Assembly (NCBI GenBank): GCA_025093985.1
Contig: JACAAK010000003.1
Coordinates: forward strand, 372,001 to 436,000
Reading direction: 5' to 3'
DNA: 64,000 bases
Origin: Calvatia gigantea
Lineage: Eukaryota; Basidiomycota; Agaricomycetes; Agaricales; Lycoperdaceae
In this document: one piece after another, positions 24,926-36,435 of the stretch
Layout: each line of letters begins with the position of its first letter
Numbering within the stretch: position 1 is the stretch's first letter
The notes under the pieces: model-generated
Told to the model about the DNA's origin: nothing
Databases searched by the model: none
Seen by the model: only the letters and a program-made list of their open reading frames with translations
Translations under genes and position numbers: made by a program

Positions 24926-25231
24926 TGTTATGACCTTAGTCTGAGTAAACCTCAGGTTGCAACTTAGGCTAAGACTTGAGGGTGAGTAAGGGGAGAGGAA
25001 CTAGGTGGTTAAGTGTACTGAATACAGGAGATTGTATGTATGCTTAAATACTACAGGAGCATCCAGTTAAATGGATGGGAAACTACGTGAAATGTCTGAT
25101 AGAGATGGCATTGTAGTTAGTTGGAGTCATACTCGGAGATTGCTCAGTAGGGAATAGCTGAAACAGGTACACAAGCTGATAGGAATGTAGATAAATATAA
25201 GACATGGTGTAATTGGTGGAAATCTACAACA
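24926..25231 (-). repeat. B 3' LTR
   Basis: The plus strand reads TGTTATGACCTTAG to TCTACAACA. The adjoining minus-strand polypurine tract is TTGGGGGGTAT (about 25232-25242). The same LTR occurs as solo copies at 11127 and 52391. Confidence 0.93.
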
Positions 25232-25249
25232 ATACCCCCCAATTAGGCT

Positions 25250-26239
25250 TCATGCCCCAGGAAGCTTGTCAAAATCTCCATTCACTACAGTGGTGGCAAG
25301 GGCTTTCTTGGTAGCCCCAATGAGGAACTTTCTATTGTTTGATCACACGAAGAAGACAGGTAAATGGCTGCGACTGTCTTGGTGGATAGGGACTGGGACA
25401 CCATTGAACGGGAACTTAGTGGTGGTGGAACTGTCCCAATAGCTCTTGACTATTGACTTCCAGTAGTGTTGGTCCTTTTCTTGTCCTGGCAACACAGTGT
25501 GGAACCTTGCAGGTGGGAGAAAAACTGATATGAGTTGCAGTGGTATGATGGTTTTTATGAAATGGCAGAGGGTATTAACTTCTTCTTTCATGGAAACCGT
25601 AGCTTCTTCATCCATGGGAGTGTCAGTGTGAGATGGCAGGGTAGGATTGATGGTGTCATGCAATTCAGAGAGGGTGATGTGGATTCTATTGACCAGGGTG
25701 TTGATATTAGGGTCTTCATTTGTTTTGTCTCTTCCAAGCAACTTCATGGCTATATCAGTGAGTTCGAGGAATATATTGGTGATATTGAGGTGGTTAAAGA
25801 CCTCAAGTCCCAAGTCAATTTGGCTTTGAAGGCCTTGGATGTGGTCTTGTTTACTAGGGGTAAGGGTGGATTGATTTAGGGCTTGGAAGATGGCAGGGAT
25901 GTGTTGGCTAGTGGAGGAGGATACATTGGTGAAACCTGCATACATGTTTGTGAAGGTGATGCAGGCAGTGGCAAGGGTAATGTGTCAGTTGATGACTAGT
26001 CATTTATTTTGAGCTGTGATAGTTTCAAGTTTGCTATTTGTGGCCTTGTTGACATCTTTGAGTAAAGCTTCAAGTAATTCCTGTGCTGGTGATGGGGTTT
26101 TGGCAAGATTGTAGCGCATTCCTTGGGGGGCAGGTGCTTGACTGTTGCCTAGTTCTGGGAATGGGACAGAGGAAATTCTGGTGGGGGTGGGGTGGACGAG
26201 AGAATTGATGGTAATGCAGTTGGATTGAGAGAAGGGCAT
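25250..26239 (-). pseudogene. B extra ORF after pol, unknown protein, about 329 residues
   Basis: The ATG is at 26239, 44 bp after the pol stop. The TGA at 25250-25252 lies 18 bp before the LTR. The frame is continuous except for three TGA codons, so it was intact until recently. Conserved blocks shared with D1 and D2 include ALNQSTLTPSKQDHIQGLQ, FLPPARFHTVLPG, DQHYWKSIVKSYWD and a C-terminus close to DFDKLPGA (DFNELPEA in D1 and D2). It is mostly helical in appearance, with no Cys clusters, signal peptide or clear membrane segment. I do not recognise the family. Confidence 0.78.
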
Positions 26240-26282
26240 GTTTACTTAGTTTTTCTTGTCTGGACTGTTTGTTCAATGTCTT

Positions 26283-29200
26283 TTAGTGTTTTCTGCTCCC
26301 TCTTTTATGGGTATCCTCTGGATGCCTTTTTAGGTAGTCCTGTATAGCTTCTCTTGCATTTCCTAGGTTGGACTCCGCTGTCCACATATCTTCTTCATTA
26401 CTGTACCCCTTCCAGTGGATCAAGAATTGATAGCCCCTTCTTCGTTTTCTCTGTCCATGGATTTCATTGTAATGGCAAAGCCATTTTCACACATGAAAAT
26501 TGCTAATCTAAGGCATACAAGCCTAATCTAATGATTACATCAAACCTTCCTGTAGTAGTATGACCTAATCTAAGAGCCCAACAGTATAATAAAAGAGTAC
26601 TTGATCACTGTAGAACACTATGGCCATTGATGATGGATAGCAGCAGCTATGGGATGACCACTGTGCTTAACAAAAAGCAATTCTAACAGTGTACTATATG
26701 ACCAGTTGTGATTCCAGCTGGACCAGGCAGTAAAACCATTCCAATGCATCTATACAGAGCTATGGGACCCCTCCAATGAGCCTAGACTTGGGAAATAAGT
26801 CTGATGTGCTTAATCTAAAAGGATGATCAGCATGCTCACAAGGAAATGCCACTGTTGTTAGATTAATGAACATCACTCAGCACTAATGATGCATATGGAC
26901 ACGTTTGCATACAATCCATGGGGACACGTAGGAGAACAGTTCACACAATGTCCAAAATCTTAGATGTTCTACATATTTAGAGAAGAATGTAGACCCAGAG
27001 AATGGGCTAAAACACAGCCTGGAACAAACAGATACCCAGAATCCTCCTGTATTTCCAATGTTTCACTAATCTAACAGGTTGCAGCTCTCTTGGCACGTGA
27101 TCTAATCTACCGGTTTGTACCTTGCTTGATAATATGTTCCTAGTTGTGTAATCATTATCTTGTCATAATGAGCACCCAAATAATATATAAACCCTCTCTA
27201 AGGTGTTGGACATGGCAAGGAACCTACTAGCCATTGCCCAGCCTTCAGAGCACAGTGAAAAGCGATCTATTGTGCCTGAGCGAAGCAAAGTAATAAGTTC
27301 TTTCAAGATTAACTGGATTAAGTAACTTGAGCTAAGGTTGAGACCTTTGTAATCTAAGAAGAAGACCTCGGCTTACTTGCAAAGTGAGCTTAGATTAAGA
27401 GCATATTGCATTGCTACACCCTGGTACTTGGAGTATCACAAGTGTAGGACAGTGCGCTTCTGGTCATTGACTTGATAAGGGTGAATCTTAGGGAGTACCT
27501 GAGGTTCTGTGTCTTGTTGACTTCTTGGATAAGGGACACAAGTTGCACTTTTTACAGTGTAACTTGGCTTTACTCTTCTTAGTGAAGACAGCTAGTTATT
27601 CTGGTGTTCTCTATGTGTCATTGTTTCATGTTATTTTGTGGAATTGTCCCTCATATTGTCAGATTGCCTCCCTACGAACTTGCCTTGTGCAGAAATCTTT
27701 AAAAATCTATTCTGTCAGCTTAAGCTAAGCCATACATCCATATCACATTTAGTAGTGCTAGTTCTGCCTCTTTATCATCTACCTCATACTCCTCTTCATT
27801 ATTGATAATCATTGGATCAGGCACTGATGGTTGCTTTTGACTTGGGAATTCGGCCTTGTGTACTGGTGTCAGGAGCTGTTTGTTGAACATATCATGGATG
27901 GCCCATCCTTCTGGCAATACTAGCCAATATGCTGCTTCTCCTATCTTTTCCTTAATAAGGAAAGGCCCATACCGTTGTTGGCCTAGCTTCTTTGATGTTT
28001 GATTAGTATAGATGTTAGTGTTTTCTAGCCATACTGCATCTCCTATCTGATATGTGTTGGTGTGGGTTCTGCTATGGTCATATTGTTGTTTTATCTTTTC
28101 TTGATATTTCCAGAGTGCTGATGAGGCATTATCTTGGGCAGTCTGTAGTTGTTTTAGGAATTCCGTGGTGATGGGGTTGTTTGTGGTTGGTTCGTTTTTG
28201 CCTTTCCATGGGTTTCTTCCATAATTTAGGAAGAACAGTGTTTCCTGTGTTCCTCCATGTTGCTTGTCATTGTATTGGAATTCTGTGATGGAGAGCCATT
28301 CTGCCCAGTTGTTCTGGTTGTAATTGCAGTATAGGCAGATGTATGTTTCTACTTCTCTGTTGATGTGCTCCATTTGTCCATCTGTTTGTGGGTGATATGC
28401 TGTTGATAGATTTTGTTCTATGCCAAGTCCTTTGAATAATTCCTTGGTGAATTCTGATGTGAATTGGGGTCTTCGGTCACTGAGTACTTTCCTCAGTAGT
28501 CTGTGTAGCTTCCATATCTCGTCCCAATATATCTTTGTGATACCTTGGGATGAAATGTCTGTGGTAGTCACTATAAGTCATATCATTTTTGTGAATCAAT
28601 CTACAATGACCAGTATTGTGTCTTTCCCTTCTAATTCTGGTAGTGGTCCGATCATATCAATGCTAATCTCTTCCCAAGGTCCATTTGGTATTGGGAGGGG
28701 GTGTAATGGTGATTTGAGTGGTGTCGTTCTTGCTTTGTTTCTTTGGCAAGCTTGGCACCCATTAGTTCCATCATTCTGTGTTGGCCTGGGTGTCCTGCAT
28801 CTGGAATATTATGATATTGTATTAGGATATCCTCTCGTAGCTTTTGATCAGGTGGGACATATGTGCTATCTTGCCTGTAGACAACCCCGTGGTGTTCAGT
28901 AAGTTTGGATTCTTGCTTCCTCAGTTCCATAAGTACTGCTGTTTCATGCTGTATCCTATTGTGGATTTGTCCCAAGAATGTTGGTTCGAGAAACAGTTCT
29001 GCTCACAGGAGCACAGAATTGTCTATGCTTTCTGCTTGAAGCCAGTTTTCTCGGATCATCATGACTAGTTTGTCTTCCTATTCTTCTGGTATCTGGTGAA
29101 TTCAGGATAATAGGTTGGCTTTCATGTTTGTCTTGCCAGGCACATGCCATAGTACGAAGTTGTAGTCTTGTAATTATAGGTACCATCGGGCTTGTCATCC

Positions 29201-31042
29201 ATTTAGCTTCTGTGGCTCTCAGTAGTATTTTAGGTTTTCATGGTCAGTCTATATTTCAAACTTTTCTTCAGCATCCAGCAGGTAGTGTCTCCATTCTTTC
29301 AGGGTGTGAACAATGGCTAGTAGTTCTTTGTCATATATTTCATAGTTTCGTTCTGCTGGCAATAGTGTTTGTGATGTGAAGGCAATCAGATGCCACTTGT
29401 CTTCCTGTAATTGTAATAGTACACCCCCTAATGCATAGTCTGATGCATCGACTTCTACTCTGAACTGGCCTTGTCTTTGTGGTAATGTCAAGATGGGTTC
29501 TTTGGTGATGCATTTCTTAAGTTGGTCAAATGAGGCTTGGTGTTCTCATGTCCATTCCCATGTGGCTGCTCCTTTGAGTTTGTTTAACAGTCCCACAATC
29601 TTGCTGAAGTTCTTGATGAAGCGTTGGTAGTAATTGGCAAAACCCAGGAATTTCTCTACTCCTTTGGTGCTTTTGGGTTCAGGCCAGTTTCATACCAATT
29701 TCACCTTTTCTTCTTCCATTTCGATTTGTCCGTGTCCTACTTTGACTCCTAGCATTGGGATTTCTTCCACATCAAAGATGCATTTGGTTCATTTGAAGCA
29801 TAGGTTGTATTAGGCTGCTCATTCTAGGAATCGTATAGTTTGTTCCTTTAGTTGCTCCTTGGTGTCACCTGGGATGGCGAAGTCATCCATATAGTTTACA
29901 ACATCTCCATTTTGTAGGAGGTCATGGAAGATGTTCATCATCATTCTGGAGAATGTTCCTGGTGAGTTGCTTAGACCAAAATACATGACCATTGGTTCAA
30001 AAAGTCCCTCATTGGTGAGGAATGCTGCTTTCCATTCATCTCCTTCCTTAATCCAGACATTGTTATATCCCCAGATAATGTCGAGTTTGTTGAAGTATTT
30101 CACCTTTCCAAGTTTGTCAATGACTTCACCGATTCTTGGCAGTGGTGTCTTGTCCTTGACTACTATGTTGTTTAGTCGTCTGTAGTCTTGAATAAGTCTT
30201 TTGGATCCATCTTTCTTCAGAATGAAGAATGTTGGCACTGCATATGGGGATTTCAATGGTCGTATTCGCCCTGATTCAAGGTTTTCCTTGATAAATGCTT
30301 TGAGTTCATCTTGTTCTTTGACTATCATATTATACATTCCTGCACTTATTTCTTTTGGAGTGTCTTCTGTTAGGATTATCTTGTGATCCCATTCAGTTTA
30401 TTCTGGGAGTTTATCAAACATGGTCTTGTTGAATAGATGTGTGAATGGTTGTACGTAGTCTGGTAGGTCTTCCAGTTTGGTCGGGTCTAGTTCATCTTCT
30501 TCTTCCCATAAGTCTTCTGTAATGGTCATGCTTTGTATTTTTCCTGTGATGGGGATGTTCTTATGGGGGAATTGACAGTTGGGCAGGCATTGGGTGAATT
30601 TGATTTCTCCATTGTTCCAGTCTACCTCCAGGTTGTGCTTGACTAGCCAATCGTGTCCTAGAAAGACTTCTGCCCAGTCTTGTAGTTGTACAACTGAAGC
30701 CTCAATTTGTTCTTTGTGTCCTTGGATGTCTATGTCAATTGTGGTCATTTCAGTTACTTTTCCACCTTGATTTGGGGTTCCATCTGTATTTAGTACCAAG
30801 ATTTGCTGTTCTAATTTCCAGATGGGGAGTCCCTCTTCATCTACTAGTTTCTTGCTGATGCTGCTGGTTGTGCATTCCAAGTCTATGATTGTGCTGACCA
30901 TGATTTCCTTTCCTGCTGTCTGTATTTTCCCTTTTAGGTTTAGTTCACACTTTCTTCTCTGAGGAATCATGTAGAATTTGTCTGATATCCTAGATACAAG
31001 CTTTTTGACTCTCAAGGTAGCACCTACTTGGAGTCTTTGGAA
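26283..31042 (-). pseudogene. B pol: protease, RT, RNase H, integrase, chromodomain
   Basis: It enters from the frameshift site at 31042 and ends at TAA 26283-26285. Protease is near 30880, with the catalytic DSG replaced by DLE. RT is at about 29820-30340 (KDGSKRLIQDYRRLNN, VNYMDDFAIPG). RNase H is near 29440 (FRVEVDASDYALGGVL). Integrase is at 27900-28970, with CQACQRNK, VLSDRRPQF and YHPQTDGQMEHINREVE. The chromodomain is split by H2, its second half at about 26310-26467 (YQFLIHWKGYSNEEDMW). Stops are few and mostly TGA. One frameshift precedes CQAC. Confidence 0.9.
26468..27774 (+). mobile_element. H2: 1.3-kb non-coding LTR-like element, 4-bp duplication
   Basis: This 1307-bp insertion in the B chromodomain begins TGTAATGGCAAAGCC and ends GCCTCTTTA, flanked by TCAT (26464-26467 and 27775-27778). 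Removing it joins EVD to EIHGQRKR in frame. It is inverted relative to H1 and carries the same repeated TAATCTAA/TTAGATTA motif and AATATATAAACC near 27180. Confidence 0.83.
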
Positions 31043-31048
31043 AAATCC
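31007..31048 (-). promoter_or_regulatory. B gag-pol -1 frameshift signal (heptamer and hairpin)
   Basis: On the minus strand GGATTTT (31048 to 31042) is in phase G|GAT|TTT within gag. The -1 frame from 31042 is open through to protease, while gag stops at TAG 31024-31026. Six bases after the heptamer a 29-nt hairpin (31035 to 31007) forms: GACTC pairs with GAGTC, CAAG with CTTG, TAG with CTA, giving 12 bp with two single-base bulges and a 3-nt loop. The gag stop lies inside the hairpin. Confidence 0.85.
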
Positions 31049-32175
31049 TTTCTCTCTTCTTCAGTAGTTTCTTCTACTCCCCGGACTTGGATCTTCTTGG
31101 GTGCAGTGCAGGCTTTGGCTATGTGCCCCTTCTTGCCACAGTTGTAGCATATTATCCCCTTGGGCCTTTTGCAGTCTTTGGCGATGTGGCCAAAAATGCT
31201 GCAGTTGTAGCATTTCAGTTCTCCTTTGTCATTAAAGATGTGGTGCCTACTTCCTATCTCCATAGGTTCACCCATTCCTTCATAGGTGGTGCCAGTATTG
31301 GTTTTCTTATCTCCTCAGTATTCGGATGCTTCATATCCTTGTCCAATGGAGAGTATTGCTTCTTTTCATTCTGCATATGTGTCTGGCCTGGCCAAAGGTG
31401 GATAACCAGTAATAGTGTGTATGATGTCTTGTCAAGTGTTCTTCCTGAGTAAGAACATGGTGTGTTTGCTATCAGTTTTTGCTTTGCTTTTCAAAACTTC
31501 AAATTCAATTAGATAGTCAGCAGTGTTTCGGTTTCCCTGTTTGAATTTCTTGATCTGCCATTCTGCTTTGCTGTTTGATGCATCATCTGAAAAGGTCCTT
31601 CTGAACTCCTTGGAAAACACCTTCTAATCTACAGAGTCCTCTGATTCTAAGATGGCTGGTGCTTTCATAGCTGTATAGGCTCCTGCCATTCCTCCTTGTA
31701 GCCTGGCTAGGACTGCTATGACTCAGTCATCAGCTGAGGTGATTTTGTTAAATTTCATGAAGAGTGTCATGGCCCTCCACCAATCGTCAAACTTGGTTCA
31801 GGTTCTATCAAAGAATCCTGGGTTGGGCACTAAGCCTTTCCCACTTGGTGTTATTACTGGCACTGGAGCAGTGGCTACTGTGTTGTCCATCATTTCTATT
31901 TCTGACTCAGTGTCTTCTGAGCTTGTTTCATCTGATTCTGATTTCTCCTGTTCTTGTCCTAACTCTTCTTCTGCTAAGTCAAGTTCATTTAGAAGTTCTG
32001 ATATAACTTCCTCTTCTACTGGGTTCATTCCTTGCATGTATTCTCTGGGTTTGTCATGTTTGATTATTTCTGCAGGTACTTCGAGGTTTCCTGTTTCTTC
32101 TTCATCTAATGTTTCTGACTTGTTATCTATGACTTTGAGATTTGGTTCTCTATATTCATCTGGGTTCGAGCTCAT
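31024..32175 (-). pseudogene. B gag with two CCHC knuckles
   Basis: The ATG at 32175 opens an acidic N-terminal part (MSSNPDEYREP...). A capsid region (WWRAMTLFMKFNK, FSKEFRRTFSDDASNSKAE) follows. Then come two knuckles at about 31120-31210: CYNCSIFGHIAKDC and CYNCGKKGHIAKAC, both C-x2-C-x4-H-x4-C. Gag stops at TAG 31024-31026, just after the slippery heptamer. It carries a few TGA and TAG lesions. It differs from the gag of family A. Confidence 0.87.
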
Positions 32176-32257
32176 AAACTAGCTCCTGGGGTTTGTCATT
32201 GTTCAGGCCTATTTCAGCCTTTTTCTTCACAAGGTGAGGTGGGGATGCTTAACCAAA

Positions 32258-32563
32258 TGTTATGACCTTAGTCTGAGTAAACCTCAGGTTGCAACTTAGG
32301 CTAAGACTTGAGGGCGAGTAAGGGGAGAGGAACTAAATGGTTAAGCATACTGAATACAGGAGATTGTATGTATGCTTAAATACTACAGGAGCATCCAGTT
32401 AAATGGATGGGAAACTACGTGAAATGTCTGATAGAGATGGCATTGTAGTTAGTTGGAGTCATACTTGGAGATCACTCAGTAGGGAATAGCTGAAACAGGT
32501 ACACAAGCTGATAGGAATGTAGATGAATATAGGACACAGTGTGATCAGTGGAAATCCACAACA
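32258..32563 (-). repeat. B 5' LTR
   Basis: This 306-bp LTR reads TGTTATGACCTTAG to ATCCACAACA on the plus strand. TGTCC follows as the target duplication (32564-32568). On the coding strand the internal region starts TTTGGTTAAGCATCCCC, the probable primer-binding zone; I could not match it to a tRNA. Confidence 0.93.
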
Positions 32564-32568
32564 TGTCC

Positions 32569-33458
32569 AGGAGTTCAATCTTGTGATCATATGGCCGATT
32601 TGGTGGAAATCATTCAGATTTCTTGGTATCGAATAATAATGCAAATTTCTTGTATTTTCTGGGTAATTTTGTGTCAACTTTTGGGGTTAATTTTTGTGTG
32701 AGGCTTGTAGCTTGGGTAATCTTCATGTTGATTTCAAGCTTGTGTAGGGTTTGAGTAATCCCATAGAGTTTGTGTTCCAGGTGAAATTCATCAAAATCAA
32801 TGTTTTCCAAGTAGAGTTTGAGTTTGTCAATTAAGAGTTCTGGTTCCTCAGAGTGAATGATGGCTTCAAAGACTTTTACTGCCAGCAGATCAAAGTCTTT
32901 ATCTAGATAGATGTAGCGTTCAGTATCATTCATTCCATAGATGTCTAAGGCAATTTCATTAATGGCAGTAGGTCTGTTTGTGAATTTTGCAATTAGGGGT
33001 ACAATGTGGTCATTGTTTCACCATCTGAATTCTTGAGTAGTCCAGTTTATGTCTGGGTTTGTCTACTGTAGCCAGGGGTATCCAAGGATTAGGTTTTTTG
33101 ATCCTATTCCTGAAACATAGGCTTCAAAATGACATTGCTTTCCATCAATCAAAGTGTTTAGTTCAATGCTTTCATAGATCGATCTGTTTTCATTAGGGGT
33201 TCCATCTATATTGGATACTTTGATAGGTTGATCAACAACATGGGTTTGTAGTCCATTAGCATTCATAAATGTAGAGGAAATAAAGTTTCCTTGGGCTCCA
33301 GAGTTGATTAAGGCAGTGACTGGGATATTTCACAAGTGATTCTGATTGAGTTTGATAGGAAGGAAGATTAATGCTTTGTTATTCAAGGTGGGGAGTTTAA
33401 TTAGGTTAATTTGTGGGTCACCCAGTGATTCCTTTACAGGATCGGGTGATGCATTCAA
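32569..33458 (-). pseudogene. A1 pol, N-terminal part: protease and start of RT
   Basis: The -1 frame follows the A1 frameshift site and contains the protease near 33280 with LINSGAQGNFIS. The catalytic Asp of A2 (LIDSGTQGNFIS) is Asn here. An acidic linker follows (YLDKDFDLLAVKVFEAIIH, 32610-32933). The frame reaches the B insertion at 32563 and continues at 24920. Confidence 0.83.
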
Positions 33459-35467
33459 AAATCTCCAAAGGATTTGAGTATTGGGTCAGAGATATAGGCT
33501 TCTCTGAACTCCATTCATTCATCTATAGGGAGTTCTCTGATCATGGCTTGAATGTCAAGCACAGAGATTTTCCAGGTTTGATTGGAAGTGGCACCAGAGT
33601 AGTTCCTTGAGGATTGAGGTCATGATAGTTGTGAGTATTGGAGTAGTTGCATAAATCTTCATTGTGGAGGATTAGGTCATCTAGGAGGTGGCTTTTCCTT
33701 GGATAGGTTTGGGTCAGGGTTTGGACAGTTACTGATGAGGTGTCCAAATTTTCCACATCCTATGCATTTTCTGGCTTTGTAGCAAGCAACCTGCTCAGCA
33801 GTGAATATAGTGTTTAGTTGTAATTCAGGGTCATCAGGGTCATGATTTTCATAGGTATTATCTGATTCCTGTTCAGGGTAGTATGATTCTTCATCTTTGT
33901 AAAACAGTTCATAAGGGTCTTGAGGTTCAGTCTGTATCTTGTGTATAGTTCATAGGGGTCAGTTATTTGTTTGAAAGTGAGGGTGATAGTTTTGTTGGGA
34001 AAATCACAGTGGTTGGTAAGGATTTGGGTTTTGGGGGAAGTTTCAGGGCTACATTGCATTAGCTTGACAATTGACTAAATCTTATTGTACTGCATTGGTG
34101 TACTATTCAGCTATGGTTTCAGATGGTCCTTTTTTCCTAGTCCAAACTTCTCTTGCAAGAGAGGGGTTGAGTCTGCATTTATACTGTTCAATTAATGCTT
34201 CATTGTCTTGAATTCCTCCAATAGAGACAAGGTGTTGGAATTTGAGGTTAAAGTCTGCAGCAGAGGATTTGTTCTGCTTAAGTTTATACCATTGTCTTTA
34301 TGCCATGATTTATTCATCTACCAGGGTGAAGTGTTTTAAGATTTCTGTTTTGAATTCTTTGAAAGTAGAGTATCTCCAAGGGATGGGTTTTCTATGAGCA
34401 TTGGTGATTCAGCCTTTGTAATATTGTTCAGACCAAAATCCTGCTTTTCTTTCAATCATGAGGCCAAGGATGAATCTAATCTGTTGTTGATCATCCATAA
34501 ATGCTCTAGGATTTATTTCAAGGTAGTTTTTGACTAGCATCCACCAAGTTTTGAACCTTGGGTTTGTTCTGTCAAAGTTGGAAGGCTTTTGTCCAATTTC
34601 CTTTGAGTTTTCATCATTCCCTACAAATTGAACAGTAGGAATATGATGTCTTCATCTGCCTTTTCCTTCTCCTCCAAGCAAGAAAGAGGATGGAGTGGAT
34701 GAACCATGGCTGGAACTTCATAATGAGGGAGGGGAAGGAGAGGGCACTCTTCCTTGGTGACCTCTATTGGGAGAAGGGTCTCCTTCTGGAGGCCTTTGTC
34801 ATCCAATTCCAAAAATGGGAGTCATGGCTCCTGATTGGGATAATGGCTGGTCAGTTGGTTTGACATTTGTTTCAATTTGCATTTGAGTAAAAGTAGCCAT
34901 CATTTCAATTTCTGGATAAACTGGTTCTTGTGATTCGAAACCAGGGATATCTAGATATTTGAGGGTGTCTGGAGTGTATAAAAGGTGAGTTCCTTCTTGA
35001 TTGAGGATGTCTTGGAACTCGGGTGGGTATTTGGGCAGCTAATGAAATATTTCATTGTCAAAGTTGTCTTTGAGGATAAATAGTAGGGTTTAGGGGTTTT
35101 CAATTCCAAATTAGGAAGGAGATACAGCTCTGGATGGGGTTTGTGGTGGTAATTCCTGCAGTGGACATTGTTCAGGTGAATCAGGTTGAAAATAGTCAAA
35201 TTTGCCACTTTGGGATGGCTTTGGGGGTTCAGGTTCAGTGGATTTTCTTGTGGGTGCAGGTAATTCTTGTAGTAGCTTTGGCTTTTGTGATTACATATGT
35301 GGAGTGTGATAAATTCTTTCTAAGAATGGTGCTGAAGGTCCTTCTAGTTTGTAGGTACACTGGGGTGGTGGTATAGTAGGAGATTTGAAGGAGTATTGGG
35401 TTGGTGTATGGAAAGATTGTTCTAGAGAGGAAGGAGGATGCAAGGGACATTTCCCTTTTTGCGACAT
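33455..35467 (-). pseudogene. A1 gag with decayed frameshift site
   Basis: The ATG is at 35467 (MSQKGKCPLHPP) and the TGA at 33455-33457. The order matches A2: Pro-rich N-terminus, capsid region (WRYSTFKEFKTEILKHFT, ADFNLKFQHLVSIGGIQDN), acidic segment, knuckle near 33750. The site before the stop reads AGATTTT (33464 to 33458), one base away from the A2 heptamer. The downstream stem keeps about 7 of 9 pairs. Many stops, mostly TGA. Confidence 0.82.
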
Positions 35468-36435
35468 AGTGAAAAAAGACTGATAGTAGTAACCAGGCCC
35501 ACTTTACTCAACACAGTTATGCAGAGGCTTCTTGACGTGTCAATACACAGAGGATAAGAGATAGAAAATAATAGAAAACTAGTGGTGAATAGTCCCACTC
35601 TTCTCAACACTACCTAGCAAAAGATGAATAAACAAACTAGTAGACCTGAAGTTCTACTCTTCTTAACCCTATTACCAGAAAGGCTTCTCAATGTCAACTG
35701 GACAGAGGAATGATTAGTAGAAGCTGGCTGCAAGAAATACAGTAGATCTGAAGTTCTACTCTTCTTTACCCTATTACTAGGATAGCTTCTTGTCATGATC
35801 CACACACATTCGCCCACTCTCACCTGCTTCCCCTGCTCATAGTCATTGTTACCTTAGTCCAGCTGCATTGGGTGCTCTTCATTCTTTCTGTCAGTTGGTC
35901 CGATATCCTGTTTTCCATCTTAATTCCCATTCTCTTCAACTTCTCTGCTATTGCCTTATAGTTAAAACTCGATCCTAGTGTCTTGTTAGATGGCTGTCCT
36001 CAGTGGCTGTCCATTCTTCATTTACCATTACTTTCATACTTCCTGCTTTTCAGACTAGTATATAAACCTAGTCCCCATGCTTGTAAATCTTTAGTCTGAT
36101 TATTAACTACAATTACACCCTCTGATCCTGTTCCTCTCTGTCTCTGTTCCTCCGACCCTCTGACCCTACTCCCTCCTGAAATACAGACTTCGACGACAGC
36201 AGGAAGGTGCAACACATATATTGAAGCCACTGAGTCCAAATCTTGTACTTGTCCGAATTCACCCACTCCATATGTTCTCACCTGATGTCACCTGGCAGCT
36301 AATCTTCAGCTGATATCCTGTGTAACCCAATCATAACACTTCTCAATATCAACTGACAGAGGAATAATCAGCAGAAGCTGGTCATAAGAAACAAGAGTTG
36401 TGTAGAAATGAGAGGAAGGGGTGAGGTTATTCTTA
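35468..36435 (-). other. A1 leader, interrupted by LTR K
   Basis: The untranslated leader lies between the 5' LTR and gag. It holds the same imperfect repeats as A2, with GTAGAYCTGAAGTTCTACTC occurring twice (about 35641 and 35742). It is split at 35791-36338 by K. No coding sequence was seen. Confidence 0.65.
35791..36338 (+). mobile_element. K: solo LTR in the A1 leader
   Basis: This 548-bp element begins TGTCATGATCC and ends CCAATCATAACA, with target duplication CTTCT at 35786-35790 and 36339-36343. GTATATAAACC near 36058 is the likely TATA box. No other copy of this family occurs in the window. Confidence 0.9.

Larger units (their letters stand above)
24926..32563 (-). mobile_element. 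B: full-length Ty3/gypsy chromovirus in the A1 RT
   Basis: LTRs of 306 bp lie at 24926-25231 and 32258-32563, with target duplication TGTCC at 24921-24925 and 32564-32568. On the minus strand the order is gag with two zinc knuckles, a -1 frameshift site, protease, RT, RNase H, integrase, chromodomain, an extra ORF, then the 3' LTR. H2 interrupts the chromodomain. The two LTRs differ by roughly 5-6%, essentially all transitions. D1 and D2 are truncated relatives. Confidence 0.93.

Noticed and set aside
28420..28902. 160-codon plus-strand frame
   Set aside because: It is antisense to the B integrase, which has clear catalytic motifs.
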